A stretch of DNA of 64,000 nucleotides from Glebionis coronaria (Eukaryota; Streptophyta; Magnoliopsida; Asterales; Asteraceae): positions 544,310,630-544,374,629 of the forward strand of contig CM046882.1 of NCBI GenBank assembly GCA_025667525.1, written 5' to 3'. The notes beneath the pieces were generated by a model. That model was not told where the DNA came from and ran no database searches. It saw nothing but the letters and a program-made list of their open reading frames with translations. The translations under genes and the position numbers were made by a program. Below, in pieces: positions 1 through 10,772 of this stretch. The first letter of the stretch is position 1, and the number at the start of each line of letters is the position of its first letter.

Positions 1-560
1 AATGTACGCGGGTGATTGAGTTAACGGATTAGTGTCACGAGCTTAAACACAATTATTAGCTATTGCTAAAGATAATATCCTTGAATAATAGATTGTGTAT
101 ACGACAATGCTATTGAATGGTCATGATTGGTTTTAATACTTATGTTCAACTTATGACTTGATAAACCTATAGATTCGCTCAACCTTTGTGTTGACGATTT
201 TAAGCATGTGTTTCAGGTAATCAAGATTGATTGTAGCAGAGCATGCGAGGATGGAAGTTGGTGTGGCTTGGCGGTCTACTTTGTTTTTCCTCCCTTTTAG
301 TACTTAAATATTTTATATTATGTCAAGTGAACGAAAATGTACTTTTGGGTTGAGATTCAATGGGGACCAAAACGCAACTCTGTTTTGTATTATCTTGGGA
401 TTTGGAAAACTATAGACTTGTATGTTGTTAATCAATCTTTAACTTATGTTCAAATTTTTACGTCTCTTTGAGTCGTTTAATATAGCTTATGTGTGATGAT
501 AACTACGTAGCACCCAAATGTTGTAGTTCCGCTGCGCATAGCATTTGTTGGGGTGTTATA
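1..560 (+). mobile_element. 3' part of an LTR, possibly Gypsy chromovirus type
   Basis: Noncoding, T-rich sequence with no credible reading frame. It ends in GGGGTGTTATA exactly where the protease-region reading frame of Copia A is broken at about 561. A terminal GTGTTAYA is typical of plant chromovirus LTRs, so I read this as the right end of an LTR inserted into element A. The left end lies outside the window, so neither the target duplication nor the family can be confirmed. It could instead be unrelated flanking DNA at a deletion breakpoint. Confidence 0.3.
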
Positions 561-875
561 ATTAGTGAAAAGAACCTTATTCTTATTGTCACAAACTTGT
601 GACACACTAAACAAATTATAATCAAGTTCTTTTACCAGAAATATGTTTTCAAAACGTAAATTATTGGTTATAAGAGTGCCTTTGCCAGAAATTGTACCAT
701 ATCCTCCTCCAAAGTACACTTTGTCACCATCTTTAATGGGGGTAAAGTTAGTCAAATAATCTTCCTTCCCCATCATGTGCCTAGAGCATCCACTGTCCCA
801 ATATCCATAATTATTTACCTGCTTTTGAATGCCCTGCACATAAAGAAAACAAATTAGTTTTCTTTGGGAACCCAA
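561..875 (-). pseudogene. Copia A protease and gag-pre-integrase fragment
   Basis: The translation contains YWDSGCSRHMMG, the usual Copia aspartic-protease signature (DSG catalytic triad followed by CSRHM). About 60 residues later comes the LFSVSQVCD stretch that opens the gag-pre-integrase domain. The protease would process the Gag-Pol precursor inside the virus-like particle. The homologous reading stops near 561 and the remaining codons read foreign sequence, so the integrase is lost here. It overlaps the gag frame by 22 bases, suggesting a frameshift in the original single polyprotein. Confidence 0.8.
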
Positions 876-3624
876 GCCCGAGCAGACTTGGATTCATTTG
901 GTTGTTCAACAAGAACAGATTTAGTCCTTATAACAACCCCTTGTTCATCCCTTTGAGGCTTAAACACCCAGTTTACCCCAATTGGTTTAGTTATGACCTT
1001 TGAAATATAATGAAATCTGTTACAGGTCATAGAAATCCCATCAGAATTAGGGTTTTGGTCTTGTTTGGGTCTCCATGTCAAACTAGATGAAGCTTTAGAC
1101 CCCTTTCCCTTAGGCTGCAAGTACATATCAATACTTGGTCTAACAGTGTTGGAAACATTCCTGTCAGCTTTAAATTTGTTCTTGTCAGCGCTGAATTTGT
1201 ACTTGTCAGCGCCTAAATTAGGGTTTGCAACAGGAACCCATTGTCTGTTAGACCATGTATTGGTCTTTTGAAAGGGCCTTTGTCCGTGTGTATTTGTCCC
1301 TTTAGTAAAGAATGGAGCTGGTCTAGTAACTTGTGGACTTGGTTGGACATAAGGTCTGGGTTTGACCATGGTTGACCTATTGTCAGCGTTGACTTTTGAA
1401 GCACTAACACATTTATAGGCCAAATGAGAAAAACTTCCACACGTATAACAAGCTTTTCTAGACATAACTTTAGGTCTAGATTGAAAGAACCCTGTCCCAT
1501 TAACACTAGCTTGACTTTGAGATGACCTAGGTTTTCTATACATTTCAACATATTTAACACTAGGTTTTGTATTAACAGATGAGCCAAGGTCAACAGGTTT
1601 TCCAGTAGTAGGGTTGGTCACAATTATGGGTGTAGACTCAAATGGACTCTCACTAAGCATCCCACGCTTAACAAAGAGACAAGGGTTGGCTGTTTTCCAT
1701 TGCTCAAGGCCATTCACCTTTTGTTGATATTTCTCAACTGCGGTGAGGACTCTAGGTGGAGGAATAAATTCCTCTTCTTAGAGTTCTAGAATATGAGTCC
1801 AAGAGAGATCTTTTCTCTGAACACCATAAAAGTTCCCAGCAGGTGGAGGAACAACAACATATTCATTCATCCCAATCCAAGACTTGTCCCTAGAATCTCT
1901 TTGTTCACTGACACACTTTTCTAGGGTTTGGTTGGCTTTATCAAAACATTTAATTTTGAGCCCTACATTTTCTTTATCCCTAAGGGCTTCATCTAACTTA
2001 AGTTGCACTTCTCCTTTGGATCTCATCAGAATATCCCTAAGTGCAACACTAACTTAGAGGTCATGAGACAAAACATTAATTTGATCTTTTAGGTCAAATT
2101 CCATTTTCTTATATTCCTCTACAGTCTTTTCAGTTTGAACAAGTGCCATTTGATAATTAGTTAGCTTGCATTTTTCATCAAAAACATCTGATTTTAACTT
2201 TAAAATTTCTTTGTTAAGTTTTCAGTGTTTAAACGACAGCCTTTACTACAGTAAGCATCATCATATACCTCATTATCTGATGAAGACGAGGAATGTTCCA
2301 TAAGAGCAAAGTAAACTTGCTCTTCTTCTTCCTTCTCTGTAATCAAGGCCTTATTCTCTTCCACATCCTTTGCCAAAAAGCTCCAGTCTCATCCAACACC
2401 ATCAATGTCTTGCATGGCAACCATATCCTTTGTGTCTTCAACCTTGATGACTTGGCTTGAAGGATTTCCAGCATCAGATCTTCTTGGAGATCTGCATTCC
2501 CTCATAAAGTGACCCATCCTATGGCAGTTGTAACACTCAACCTTAGATTTATCAAACCCAACAGTGTCTTTAGCATTGAAGGTCATCTTCTTTCTGAATC
2601 TCCATCTGTTGGCCCTTATGCTTGCAAGTGCCATATTCCATTTAATATCCATCTCTTCCAAATTCTCCTCACTAATTTGCTCAAGGTCCTCATATGTAAT
2701 CACTAAACCATTGGGCAATGCAGAAATGTATGCACACACTGTGTCTAGATCAATACCAGCAGGTTTAATCCTTGGTGAGTCAACATTGTATGTATCAGCG
2801 TCTGAATGTGAAGCGCTGACAAAGGTTGATCCACCACTGACACAAGGTGATCCAGTTCTTATCAACTTGAGCTTCACTATGTGAGATGAAAGCCATGTTT
2901 CCAGAGGTAGATTTTCTTCCATGGTCCAATAAGATTTCATTCTCTATAATCTTGAGGTTATTGTAGAAGTCACCAAAAGTAGAACTCTTGTGGGCATTTG
3001 GAGCAATGATAGACCTAGCTTCAATTTTCCATGCATCACCAAGACTTTTAAGGAAAGTAGTAATGATATCAGCATCATTATACTATGTTCCCATAAAGGA
3101 CAATTTGCTAGTGATGTCTAGATGCTTGCTTCTTACCTCACTTAGCTTCTCATTGGGAAGAGCCTTAAACACAGCATACTCATGCAAATTTGTTTCTTTT
3201 TTTCTAGGGCAGTATCATCATTACCACCATAGTTGACTTGAAGAGATGCCCAAAGTTCTTTGACAGACTCAATACTTCTGTACTTAAGTTGATTGTTTCA
3301 ACCCAAAGAAAGTTTAAGAATGCTCAAGGTCTTCACGTCATTCCTTCTTTTGGCTATATCTGCAGTTGAGATAGCTCTTCCATCTTCTGGTCTTTCTCTA
3401 CGCTCTTCAGCAGTAGAACCATTGTTAGTCCTTGCTGCAATGGCAGCAGTAACCCTAGCTGCTTTATCGAATGTGTTTCCATATTCAATAATTTCCCAGA
3501 GAGTGTGATCATGAATTCGAAGGTATTTTTCAAAACTGAACTTCCATTGTTCAAAGTTTTCAGGATCAAGCATGGGGATTTTTAGGTTATGGTTTGATGA
3601 GGAAGAAGATTCTATAGAAGACAT
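854..3624 (-). pseudogene. Copia A gag, frameshifted
   Basis: The start at 3624 gives MSSIESSSSSN followed by a Gag N-terminal region (ENFEQWKFSFEKYLR, then a LWEIIEYG-type stretch). A CCHC zinc knuckle, CYNCHRMGHFMREC, lies at about 2490-2550; it would bind genomic RNA. A charged, coiled-coil-like region follows at about 1778-2350. A second knuckle-like motif, CYTCGSFSHLAYKC, lies at about 1410-1450. Several frame changes (near 3290, 2940, 2390, 2030, 1720) show the gene is dead. The codons at 1160-1225 and 2795-2825 carry copies of the motif found in this element's LTR, producing SADKNKFKADRN-like residues. Confidence 0.8.
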
Positions 3625-3692
3625 CTTTTTTGGTTTTAGGGTTTCGGTGTTTTTAGGGTTTACTTTTCTTCTAGATCAAAGTTTCTCAACAA

Positions 3693-3704
3693 GCTCTGAT
3701 ACCA
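3693..3704 (-). other. Primer-binding site of Copia A (initiator tRNA-Met)
   Basis: On the minus strand the sequence reads TGGTATCAGAGC, complementary to the 3' end of plant initiator tRNA-Met. It begins two bases after the LTR end (GATCAACA), the expected spacing for a minus-strand DNA primer site. It fixes the LTR boundary and orientation. Confidence 0.95.
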
Positions 3705-3940
3705 CTTGTTGATCCCAAACTTAGATCGATTAGCTTTGTGTTAACGAGATTGAATCAAGTTAAACACTTAGAGAAACTTTGTTGTTGTATGAAAAATCCA
3801 AGTGTTATGCGGAATTAACACTTGAATAAAGAACAAGTAAAACAAGTAAAACAAACTTTCACTTTTGATTGATAAAACAAACTTGATTACAATGAAAGTT
3901 GAATATTGAATAATGTGTCTATACTATAAACCCTACGACC

Positions 3941-3951
3941 TCCTTTTATAG
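3941..3951 (-). promoter_or_regulatory. TATA box of Copia A LTR
   Basis: Minus-strand CTATAAAAGGA, about 260 bp from the U3 start. The matching LTRs have CTATAAAAG at the equivalent place (56933-56939 and 27681-27690). It probably drives the genomic transcript of the element. Confidence 0.65.
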
Positions 3952-4065
3952 CACAGGGAGTCGTGTACAATGGATAACCTATCAACTATTTTAGAAAAAG
4001 ATAAATATATAAAATACAATATTTGAGTATATCTTTTCTTCAAATAACAAACGTGTTGACTAAGT

Positions 4066-4186
4066 TTTCCTATCAGTGCTTGGACTTCTTCTTATCAGCG
4101 CTTGGATATTTCTTATCAATGCTTGATCTGTCAGCGTTTGATTTATTTCTATCAGCGTCCAATTAACTCTTGTCAGCGTCAAAGTG
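4066..4186 (-). repeat. A-type motif array in U3 (core GCGYTGACA)
   Basis: About six degenerate units spaced roughly 18-25 bp. On the plus strand they read CAGTGCTTGGA, CAGCGCTTGGA, CAATGCTTGAT, CAGCGTTTGAT, CAGCGTCCAAT and CAGCGTCAAAG. The sequence between units is not conserved. The units lie upstream of the TATA box, where enhancer elements sit in other plant Copia LTRs. No function is known to me. Confidence 0.8.
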
Positions 4187-4210
4187 TCTTGGCTAATTTT
4201 ATTCCCAACA

Positions 4211-4247
4211 ACCGAGACTTTCTAACTATAAAAACGTATTTCCAACA
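4211..4247 (-). repeat. 3' LTR stub of Copia B
   Basis: These 37 bp are identical to 23133-23169, the U3 start of the 5' LTR of B. The sequence stops exactly at the Copia A LTR, so A inserted 37 bp into the 3' LTR of B. The rest of this LTR should lie beyond the other end of A, outside the window. Confidence 0.9.
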
Positions 4248-4257
4248 ATCTCCCCCT
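4248..4257 (-). other. Polypurine tract of Copia B
   Basis: Minus-strand AGGGGGAGAT directly precedes the LTR start TGTTGG. This is the expected position and composition for the plus-strand DNA primer of a Copia element. Confidence 0.85.
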
Positions 4258-6072
4258 AAGGGAGGTCACTCCAAATTAAAAAGTCCTAAATCTAGCATGT
4301 TAGATCTTTGTTCTCGTGATCGTAGTCCACTTTCTCTTTTCTTCATTTTCTTTTCTTCATTTTCTTTTCTTCATTTTTGCGAATATGTGTTGATTACCAT
4401 TAGGCTTTGGCTTAGAGCATGTTCTTTTGACCTTTCACGTGCAATCTTCGCCTTCTTGTGATGTTCGCCTCTTCGTGACTTCATGTCCCACATACCTATA
4501 CTTTGTTGAATTCTTGAAAGCTTCAGAGTTGATACATCGGAAGACTTTAGGTTGAACTTTCTTGAATTTTGTTGAAATATTTGGTGCCGAAAGTATAAGT
4601 ATGTGAGGACGACTTCATCTGGTACACTGCAACGCCACCGTCTTCAAATGCAACAACATAATAAGACAAGAATAAAATATCTTTGACATTTTATTCTGAT
4701 TCGGTAGCATTTTACCTCCGGTCGGTGAAGACTGTTGGACGATATTAAATATCGTACTTGTGACAGGTAGCTCTAATTAAAGATCTCCTTGACAAGATTT
4801 CGCGGGTAAACCCGTTCTCTTTATTCGACCGTACAAAGCTGACTACGAACATAAAGAGTGAATCATTTGGATAAAATTTATCCTCATGATTGAAGCCGTC
4901 AATTCATGAAGCTGGAACATGTGAATTTCAATTAAGATATTCACCATCGTTGCTTTCCAGTTGTCACGAGCTGGATTCTAATAGAATCTTGCTTTTCACC
5001 TACCGCAGTGCTATTTAATGTTGACACTGGAAGGATTTCCACTCATCACTGTGAACACTAAAGAGTGCCACTTTGAGTGTTCTGGCAAGATCACATGGAT
5101 TTTGCGTAGAGGCCTTGGACCAAGTTTGAACTCAATTAAGAGTCAAACCATCGTTTCTTTCCAGTTATCACAAGATTGGTTCTTAAAGAACCGCACGTGT
5201 CACTTACCATGAGCTTGTTTGATGTTGGCTCAAGCAAGATTTCCATCTTCATTGTAATAATTTCGTATCATTCAGATGTTCTGGCAATATTACAAGAATA
5301 TTGCGCAGGACTCATAAAAATCTTTCTTTCTTTGAAAAGTGTCCTAGTGAGACTTTTGATGATCTCGTGTCTCTAGACTCAATAGTGCATTTTGATTTGG
5401 TGAGCGGAGGCTGGAGAGGATTGCCACCTTTTTAATATCAATTTATTCGGAGTGAATAAACCGATAGATAACGTGTTGAACTCCGTGACATTAAAATAAA
5501 AATCTTTTAAGAGATATTTGAGTTAGCTGGGAGGGGTTGTGCATCGCATCACTGGGTCCATGATACTTTATCGTCTTCAAGATGTGTTGACCCGGTTTCT
5601 GCCTAAGTTGTAAGGAGGGCTTCTTTCTTTACACCCTTTATCTTTACATTTCTTTTTTATTCTTTAACCCCTTCAATGCTTACCAACACATCATCACTAG
5701 CACCTTGTTGTAATTGTTCCAGTGCTAGCATCAGTACTTGCTCGGCATTTTGCTACGTTCACAAACCATTCCCCATCTTTCCTAAGGACTACTATTTCTA
5801 GTTGTGTAATTGTCCTTGGGAAGATTCCTCCGGTTTTGGAAGAATCATTGGACTTATACCTAATCCTACCACTGTTTTTTCAACACAACCGTCGTGAGTT
5901 AAATGTGTATTGGGTAAGTACTTATCACCATGAAAATTCCTTGAAATCACTAGGGTACTTGTGATATGAATATCAAAAGTTTTGTACCTTCAATTTTTTT
6001 TACATCAAAATGATCCCCCTTAACATGTGCATAACACATATTAAGTTGGATTTTCAATTAATTCTTTTTCAA
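4258..6072. other. 3' noncoding region of Copia B
   Basis: No credible coding sequence on either strand. It contains a small tandem of TTTTCTTCATTTTC units near 4336-4377 and the diverged ~200-bp repeats at 4730-5400. Short frames on the plus strand here have no domain features. It lies between the end of ORF3 and the polypurine tract, so it is best read as 3' untranslated sequence. Confidence 0.5.
4730..5400. repeat. Diverged tandem repeats of about 204 bp
   Basis: The segment starting TCAATTAAGATATTCACCAT at 4928 recurs as TCAATTAAGAGTCAAACCAT at 5132. Both are followed by CCATCGTTKCTTTCCAGTTRTCAC and later by a GTTCTGGCAA segment. A third, weaker unit precedes them (from about 4740, sharing CTTGACAAGATTTC-like sequence). 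Copia C has analogous tandem units of about 115 bp at the same structural place. Confidence 0.65.
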
Positions 6073-6893
6073 ATTTTTTTGGTAAAAGGGAATCATCCCC
6101 GGTAAAATATATTAAACCAAAAAAACATTGAAGTACAAATGGAATGTGGCTGAAATACCACATTAACCTCAAGCACAAGCGTTGATCAACAACTAAAAAC
6201 TCGTGTATATGAAAAGCCATACACACTTACAAAAGCTAGAGAAATAAAAGAATCACTCTTCTAGCAAAACACAAAAATTTATGATTTAACTTTGGCCTTG
6301 TCCCTATTTTCATAGAACCGGTTAGCAGTTTCATCATAAATATTTTCAACTTCTTCCTCGTCTGATTCATTAAGCACATCAAAACCATTAGAAGTAACAA
6401 CCTTATTCCAAGGGTCATTCACAAATTTTGGACCAGATGAAGATGACGACCGAATATCCGTAGCCTTAGAAGGCTTCTTTGGAGACACTTTAGGTGGCAT
6501 ATTAACCTTAGGAACATACAACGTATTAGATCCTACATGAATTCCCCCGTTCTTCTTCTTACCTCTTTTCTTCTTACTAGCCACAGTTATAAAACCATCA
6601 TTGGCTTGATTACCTATATTTTGATCCCCTAAAGCTAGATTATCATGAAGATTAACCTTAATCGACTTAGGACATAAAGTATGATCATGACCAAATATTT
6701 TACAATGAGCACATCGTGGAGGTTTCCACTCATATTGTATACTAACTGTCTCCGTTGTAAACCCTGACCCATCAGCCAATAGAACGCCAAACGTCAGATT
6801 CTCCTTGATCTCATCATCCGCATTAATGTCAATCAAACACCGTGCAAAACTGCTCCGCCCCCAAGAATCAATACACATAGCACTAGTATAAAG
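6073..6893 (-). mobile_element. 5'-truncated, ORF1-only LINE
   Basis: On the minus strand the insert begins inside a LINE ORF1, reads through its stop, carries about 200 nt of 3' sequence and ends in seven A residues (plus-strand T run 6073-6080). The 11-bp sequence TTCTTTTTCAA flanks it at 6062-6072 and 6894-6904 as a target-site duplication of LINE type. No endonuclease or reverse transcriptase frame follows ORF1, so this copy derives from a half-LINE or an internally deleted RNA. Confidence 0.75.
6279..6893 (-). pseudogene. LINE ORF1 (DUF4283/zinc-knuckle Gag), N-terminally truncated
   Basis: The frame reads YTSAMCIDSWGRSSFARCLI, then a VSIQYEWKPPRCAHCKIFGH stretch containing the CX2CX4HX4C zinc knuckle (CAHCKIFGHDHTLC). 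A basic KKKRGKKK segment and an acidic C-terminus follow. This is the plant LINE ORF1 architecture, an RNA-binding particle protein. The open frame continues upstream to an ATG at 6914, but those first codons lie in the target duplication and host sequence, so that ATG is fortuitous. The N-terminal DUF4283 half is missing. The frame itself has no internal stop, suggesting a recent insertion. Confidence 0.8.
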
Positions 6894-6904
6894 TTCTTTT
6901 TCAA

Positions 6905-7250
6905 TTTTAGCCATGTATATTTACAAGTATCCTTAATCCCATTTTCTCCCCTTATCCAAAATGTTTACCATTTAATATTTTTGATATTAATGGATTAACC
7001 GGTCTTTGGGTAAAAAATGAAATCGTTTGTTGGCCATAGAACATATTAATGCTCCCCCTCAAATTAATGATGGGTTAGTTGTAGTGCTTGAGTACGATAT
7101 ATTTTGAAAGATTTAGAATCTCGTGAGAAATTCTTGAAAGAAGATCATACTTTCACACTACAGCAAGCCACAAAAAGCCTAATATGCACAAAAATATACA
7201 TATTCACAAATAAGTGTATGGATTTGACCTGATATAGTACGTTCACCACG
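6905..7250. other. Noncoding sequence after ORF3 of Copia B
   Basis: AT-rich with no reading frame of interest. A minus-strand purine run, TTTGAGGGGGAGCA, lies near 7050-7065 and resembles a polypurine tract. It is not followed by the LTR start of B, so it may be a chance run or a remnant of another element. Confidence 0.35.
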
Positions 7251-8321
7251 TCAAGTGGATCGTTCCATTAGCCTGTGGTGACCTCCATACATTTTGCCAC
7301 CCACGAATCTTTCTAGACTTTGGATCAACCGTCGCTCCCTTAACTTCTCCTCAATCTTCTTGACCACATATACGGAACTCTTGATAAACTCTCCTTTCCA
7401 TTCATACTTCACTTCTGGAAGAGGTTGTTTGGAATTGAGAATTAACAGCTTATCACGAACATGCTTGAGAGTTCCATCGCTGAATTTGTGCAGTTCTGAA
7501 AGTCTCATGTATTGCATGACTTCTGCTTCATTCAGGTAAAATATTCCCATTTTCAGTTCAAGAGTACTCATATATGGCTTCTTGTGTTGATGGAAGTGAC
7601 TCAAAGGTGTGGTGTGAGGACGTTGCAAGTTCAACTTTCTTTGATAACTCTCTACACCAAGTTGTATATCTTCAACCCGATACTTGATCACGACTTTACG
7701 AGTGAATTGGCGAATGGCTGAGCTTAAGGAAATTACGAGTTCAGGAGTTAAGTGAGGAACCTTGTCTTGAGTCAGTATAAGTAAAAAAATCTTATATATC
7801 TTCAAGACGTAGATACTGGAATCCTTCTTCACTGATGGTGTATACTTTATCGTCTTCACATTTGAATCTGATCTATTTTAAGTAAGGATACCCGAATATC
7901 TGATCAATGGTACCTCCCTAAATACTTTTAATTCGACGATCTGAAAGTATAAGTTTACCTGGTTTAGGACGATTGAAGTAGTTGTAGACTAACTTCTTCT
8001 TCCTACCCTAATGAGAGATGCCAAGTTTCGCGTATGGATCGCATGAAGTGATTACTACTTTACTCCATAGCTTAGGAACTTTGTATTCAATCCAAGGAGC
8101 GTCATCCAAACGTACTGCATTGCCCATGGTTAAAGATGTAGCATACTTGTTCGTGCCTTTTTCTAAATAGTTGAGATCATTGCTGACGAAGTAATCCATT
8201 GAAAGGTGCTTGGCTACAGAAATGACAGAGGCTGTTAATGGACTCAGAAGAGGAGTTTGAATACCTTAAGCCGTGGATTTCATAGCTTTCACGAGTTCAT
8301 TGGTATGATATTCACACTCAT
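7251..8321 (-). pseudogene. Copia B ORF3, C-terminal part
   Basis: Two frame segments (8008-8321 and 7251-7859) read MDYFVSNDLNYLEKG..., LWSKVVITSCDPYAKLGISH, FTRKVVIKYRVEDIQLGVES, ELHKFSDGTLKHVRDKL and SLERFVGGKMYGGHHRLM. From memory these are hallmark stretches of the extra C-terminal region of predicted Anthemideae Copia polyproteins. Function is unknown. The frame occupies the position of the so-called env-like gene of Sireviruses, but I see no signal peptide or membrane segment. A stop near 8260 and a frame change between 8008 and 7859 show it is broken. Solo LTR X separates it from its N-terminal part. Confidence 0.7.
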
Positions 8322-9259
8322 TGATATGATCTTAAATACTCATATCATTTGTATCTTAAAACAATGAATAAATGCATAAAATGTTCAATTTTGCCTTGTA
8401 TATGTTTGTTTGTCGTTTCATGTGTGTAGGTACCGATGATCACGAAAACCGGCAAAAACGACACGAGTCTAAAGTTAATTTCAAGAAAGCCAAAGTCAAG
8501 CTTGATTTTAGCGGATTTGATATTTATGAAGACATTTGGGCTTTGTGGGTCCCACTTTTGGTTAATGGGCCCAAAAGCCCATTAAAAGAGCATGACATTT
8601 ACTTTGGAGTATTTAAGCCCAAAACAAAGCCCAAAATACTTATACATTGGATGGAAGCATTCAGCCCAAGTTCAAGCCCATGTTTATACGAAAGTGATGA
8701 GACGGCTGGGAGAATTTATGTTGGACCCCAAGCCCAACAGCTAAGACGTGTAATTATTAAATAGCCCAAGTAGTCAAGAAGTGGAACGGTTAAAAGTTTT
8801 TTTTAACTTTTCATTTGGGTCAAACCAGTCACGCCAAACTATCACTTCTTTCTCTCTTTCGATAGAAACAAGAAAAAAATAACCAGTTTCTCCACAAACC
8901 CTAATACCCAATTTGGGGCTTTCATATCCCTTGGAGTTTGAATCACACACGCCTATAATTAAATACCCATTTTTTCGGAGCTTGAAGATGGACTCATCAA
9001 GGTGACGTGGCTTTGTCTCTTGATTCTGATTGGTCAACACACCTCACATCTCACCAGTCCTCCAATCAAGACTTGCCACATCAGTTTTGAAGAAGCACAA
9101 CTAGCACAAGGATTGACACCTTGGCAATCCGTGTGATAGTTGATTATCTTTCCACCCTTGGATCATAACAAGAAAGAGAGAGAAGAAAAAGATGTGGAAT
9201 GAAGGGTCGAGATGGATTTCTCATCACCAACAACCCTCACCCCAACCTCTCGGGTTGAG

Positions 9260-9267
9260 TATAAATA
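9260..9267 (+). promoter_or_regulatory. TATA box of solo LTR X
   Basis: TATAAATA in the context GAGTATAAATACCCCTGCAT, about 940 bp from the LTR start. It gives the plus orientation of the LTR. A GGTAAGT sequence at about 9710 could act as a splice donor downstream; that is only a possibility. Confidence 0.55.
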
Positions 9268-10702
9268 CCCCTGCATATTTCTGTATTTATATTTCCAATT
9301 TTACTTAATGTTATTATGTTAAAATAGCTGTAGGAATTATTGTATTTTAATTTTCGTAGTATTGTATTTTTTGCACCGATTTATTAAAAGTTTATTTGGG
9401 CATAATATTCTTATTTTTATTATTTACTGTTAAGTTCTTTGATAAAATCATTTACAGTAAATTTGATGTTATAACATAAAAAATTATTTGATTAAGCTAA
9501 ATAATAATTTAATTTAAATAATTTAAAGTGAAATTTGGAAAAAGAAATCAAACCCCAATGGTTTGATTCATTTAAGTTGGCTCGATTTTTAAAAACCCTG
9601 CTGGTTCGATTGTCCTGCTGATGGTGTAAGGTGTTTATGGTGTATGGTGATTCATTTTTAGCCCAAGTCCGCTCAGCGCGCGACTTCTTCCCAACGGATT
9701 CATCAAAAGGGTAAGTTCGCTTTTACTGTTTCTTTAGGTTTAGTTAATTTCAATGCAAGTATGATTGATTAAATTTGTTTATCTGTTACTGTTTAGAAAT
9801 CTGAACTTGTAAGTTTGTTTCTGATCTTATTGTTCTAATAATTTTTGATTTGGATATGAGTTTTGTAGTTTGTATTATCTAATTTGCTTGAATGCTAGGT
9901 TTTGGATGAATATTGATATTAGGATTGAAACTGTTTGAATCTGTCTTTATAAAATAGTTTTGGTTTAAACTGATTGGTAATCTGATTATTGAGTTTTAAT
10001 TGCAAGAATTGAGTTCGTTAAGTACATGCTGAATCCATGACTGAGGAGTGATTTTACTGTGTAACTGAACGATTTGGACTTCTTATTGGGATAGTTACTT
10101 CTTATCTTAGTAGTTTGAGGGTATGCAAGTTATTTTAGTTGTTTTACTATTACTGATTTGTCAAATGCAGTTATGTTGTTTTCTGTTTTACATATATTTG
10201 TAAATTTGCTTAATATTTTCAGTCTGCTATAATTTGTTAAAAAGAATTTGGATCTGATTGATTATGTTCGATTCTCAAGTTATTAGTTGAATATCTGCTG
10301 ATGTTAGTATTTACTAGATTGTGAGCAGTAACTAATTTTTATTGCTAAGTTTTAATTTGATTTCTTTAATACAGTGACTGAGGTTTGTTAGTTTTAGGTT
10401 CTAAGTTTGATATCAGATTTATTATTTTCTGAATAATGATTATTTAGACAGTAATTTCGTTAATTTTAAGTAGTCTAATTTGTTCTTTTGATTATCTGTG
10501 TTGCTGTATGATCATAACTTCTTGTTATAAATTCTTGATGTGCTGATATTATTATTTTGCTGTATAATAAATTTAACAGATTCATTTAATCTGTTAAATC
10601 ACAAGCTGATACACTTATAGTTTCAAAGATTCCACCATAAAAAGTCACTCCTGTGACTTGTTTTGTTTTTCATTGTCAAAAAAATATATTAACCAAAAAT
10701 TG

Positions 10703-10772
10703 CCATTAGCAGGTCTCGAACTCGAGACCTGCCTGTTACTTATCCAACGCTCCAACCATCTGGGCTAGACCC
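10703..10772 (-). repeat. tRNA-derived sequence (SINE head or tRNA fossil)
   Basis: Minus-strand TAGCCCAGATGGTTGGAGCG matches a tRNA D-arm/A-box, and AGTTCGAGACC matches a B-box inside a perfect GGTCTCGAGTTCGAGACC T-arm hairpin. Spacing is that of a tRNA. The anticodon region (GTTGGATAAGTAACA) does not form a clean stem, so this is not a working tRNA gene. It may be the head of a tRNA-derived SINE inside LTR X or a captured tRNA fragment. Confidence 0.55.

Larger units (their letters stand above)
561..4210 (-). mobile_element. Ty1/Copia element A, 5' half (LTR, gag, protease start)
   Basis: On the minus strand the order is 5' LTR (3707-4210), primer-binding site (3693-3704), gag (3624 downward) and the start of the protease/pre-integrase region (to about 561). 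This is the canonical Copia order. Integrase, RT and the 3' LTR are missing from the window because the frame is cut at about 561. The LTR abuts the sequence ACCGAGACTT, which belongs to the 3' LTR of Copia B, so A inserted into B. A second LTR of this family lies alone at 56663-57188. Confidence 0.85.
3707..4210 (-). repeat. 5' LTR of Copia A
   Basis: A 504-bp LTR running TGTTGGGAAT...GGGATCAACA on the minus strand, with TG...CA ends. The A-type motif array lies in U3 at 4066-4186 and a TATA box at 3941-3951. The same termini and body recur in the solo LTR at 56663-57188, and the termini also recur in the LTR of Copia C (27470-27974). Confidence 0.9.

Noticed and set aside
7050..7065. Second polypurine tract and hidden LTR after ORF3 of Copia B
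   Set aside because: The sequence after it does not match any LTR in the window, and a better polypurine tract adjoins the real 3' LTR at 4248.
8372..8764. Plus-strand frame of 130 codons in solo LTR X
   Set aside because: No recognisable domain; it lies wholly within an LTR upstream of its TATA box, so it is probably fortuitous.
9260..9720. A host gene start (TATA box, then an exon with a GGTAAGT donor)
   Set aside because: It lies inside a solo LTR bounded by inverted ends and target duplications, and no downstream coding exon is visible.
10703..10772. Functional tRNA gene
   Set aside because: The anticodon stem does not pair and no proper acceptor stem is formed, so only a tRNA-derived label is supported.
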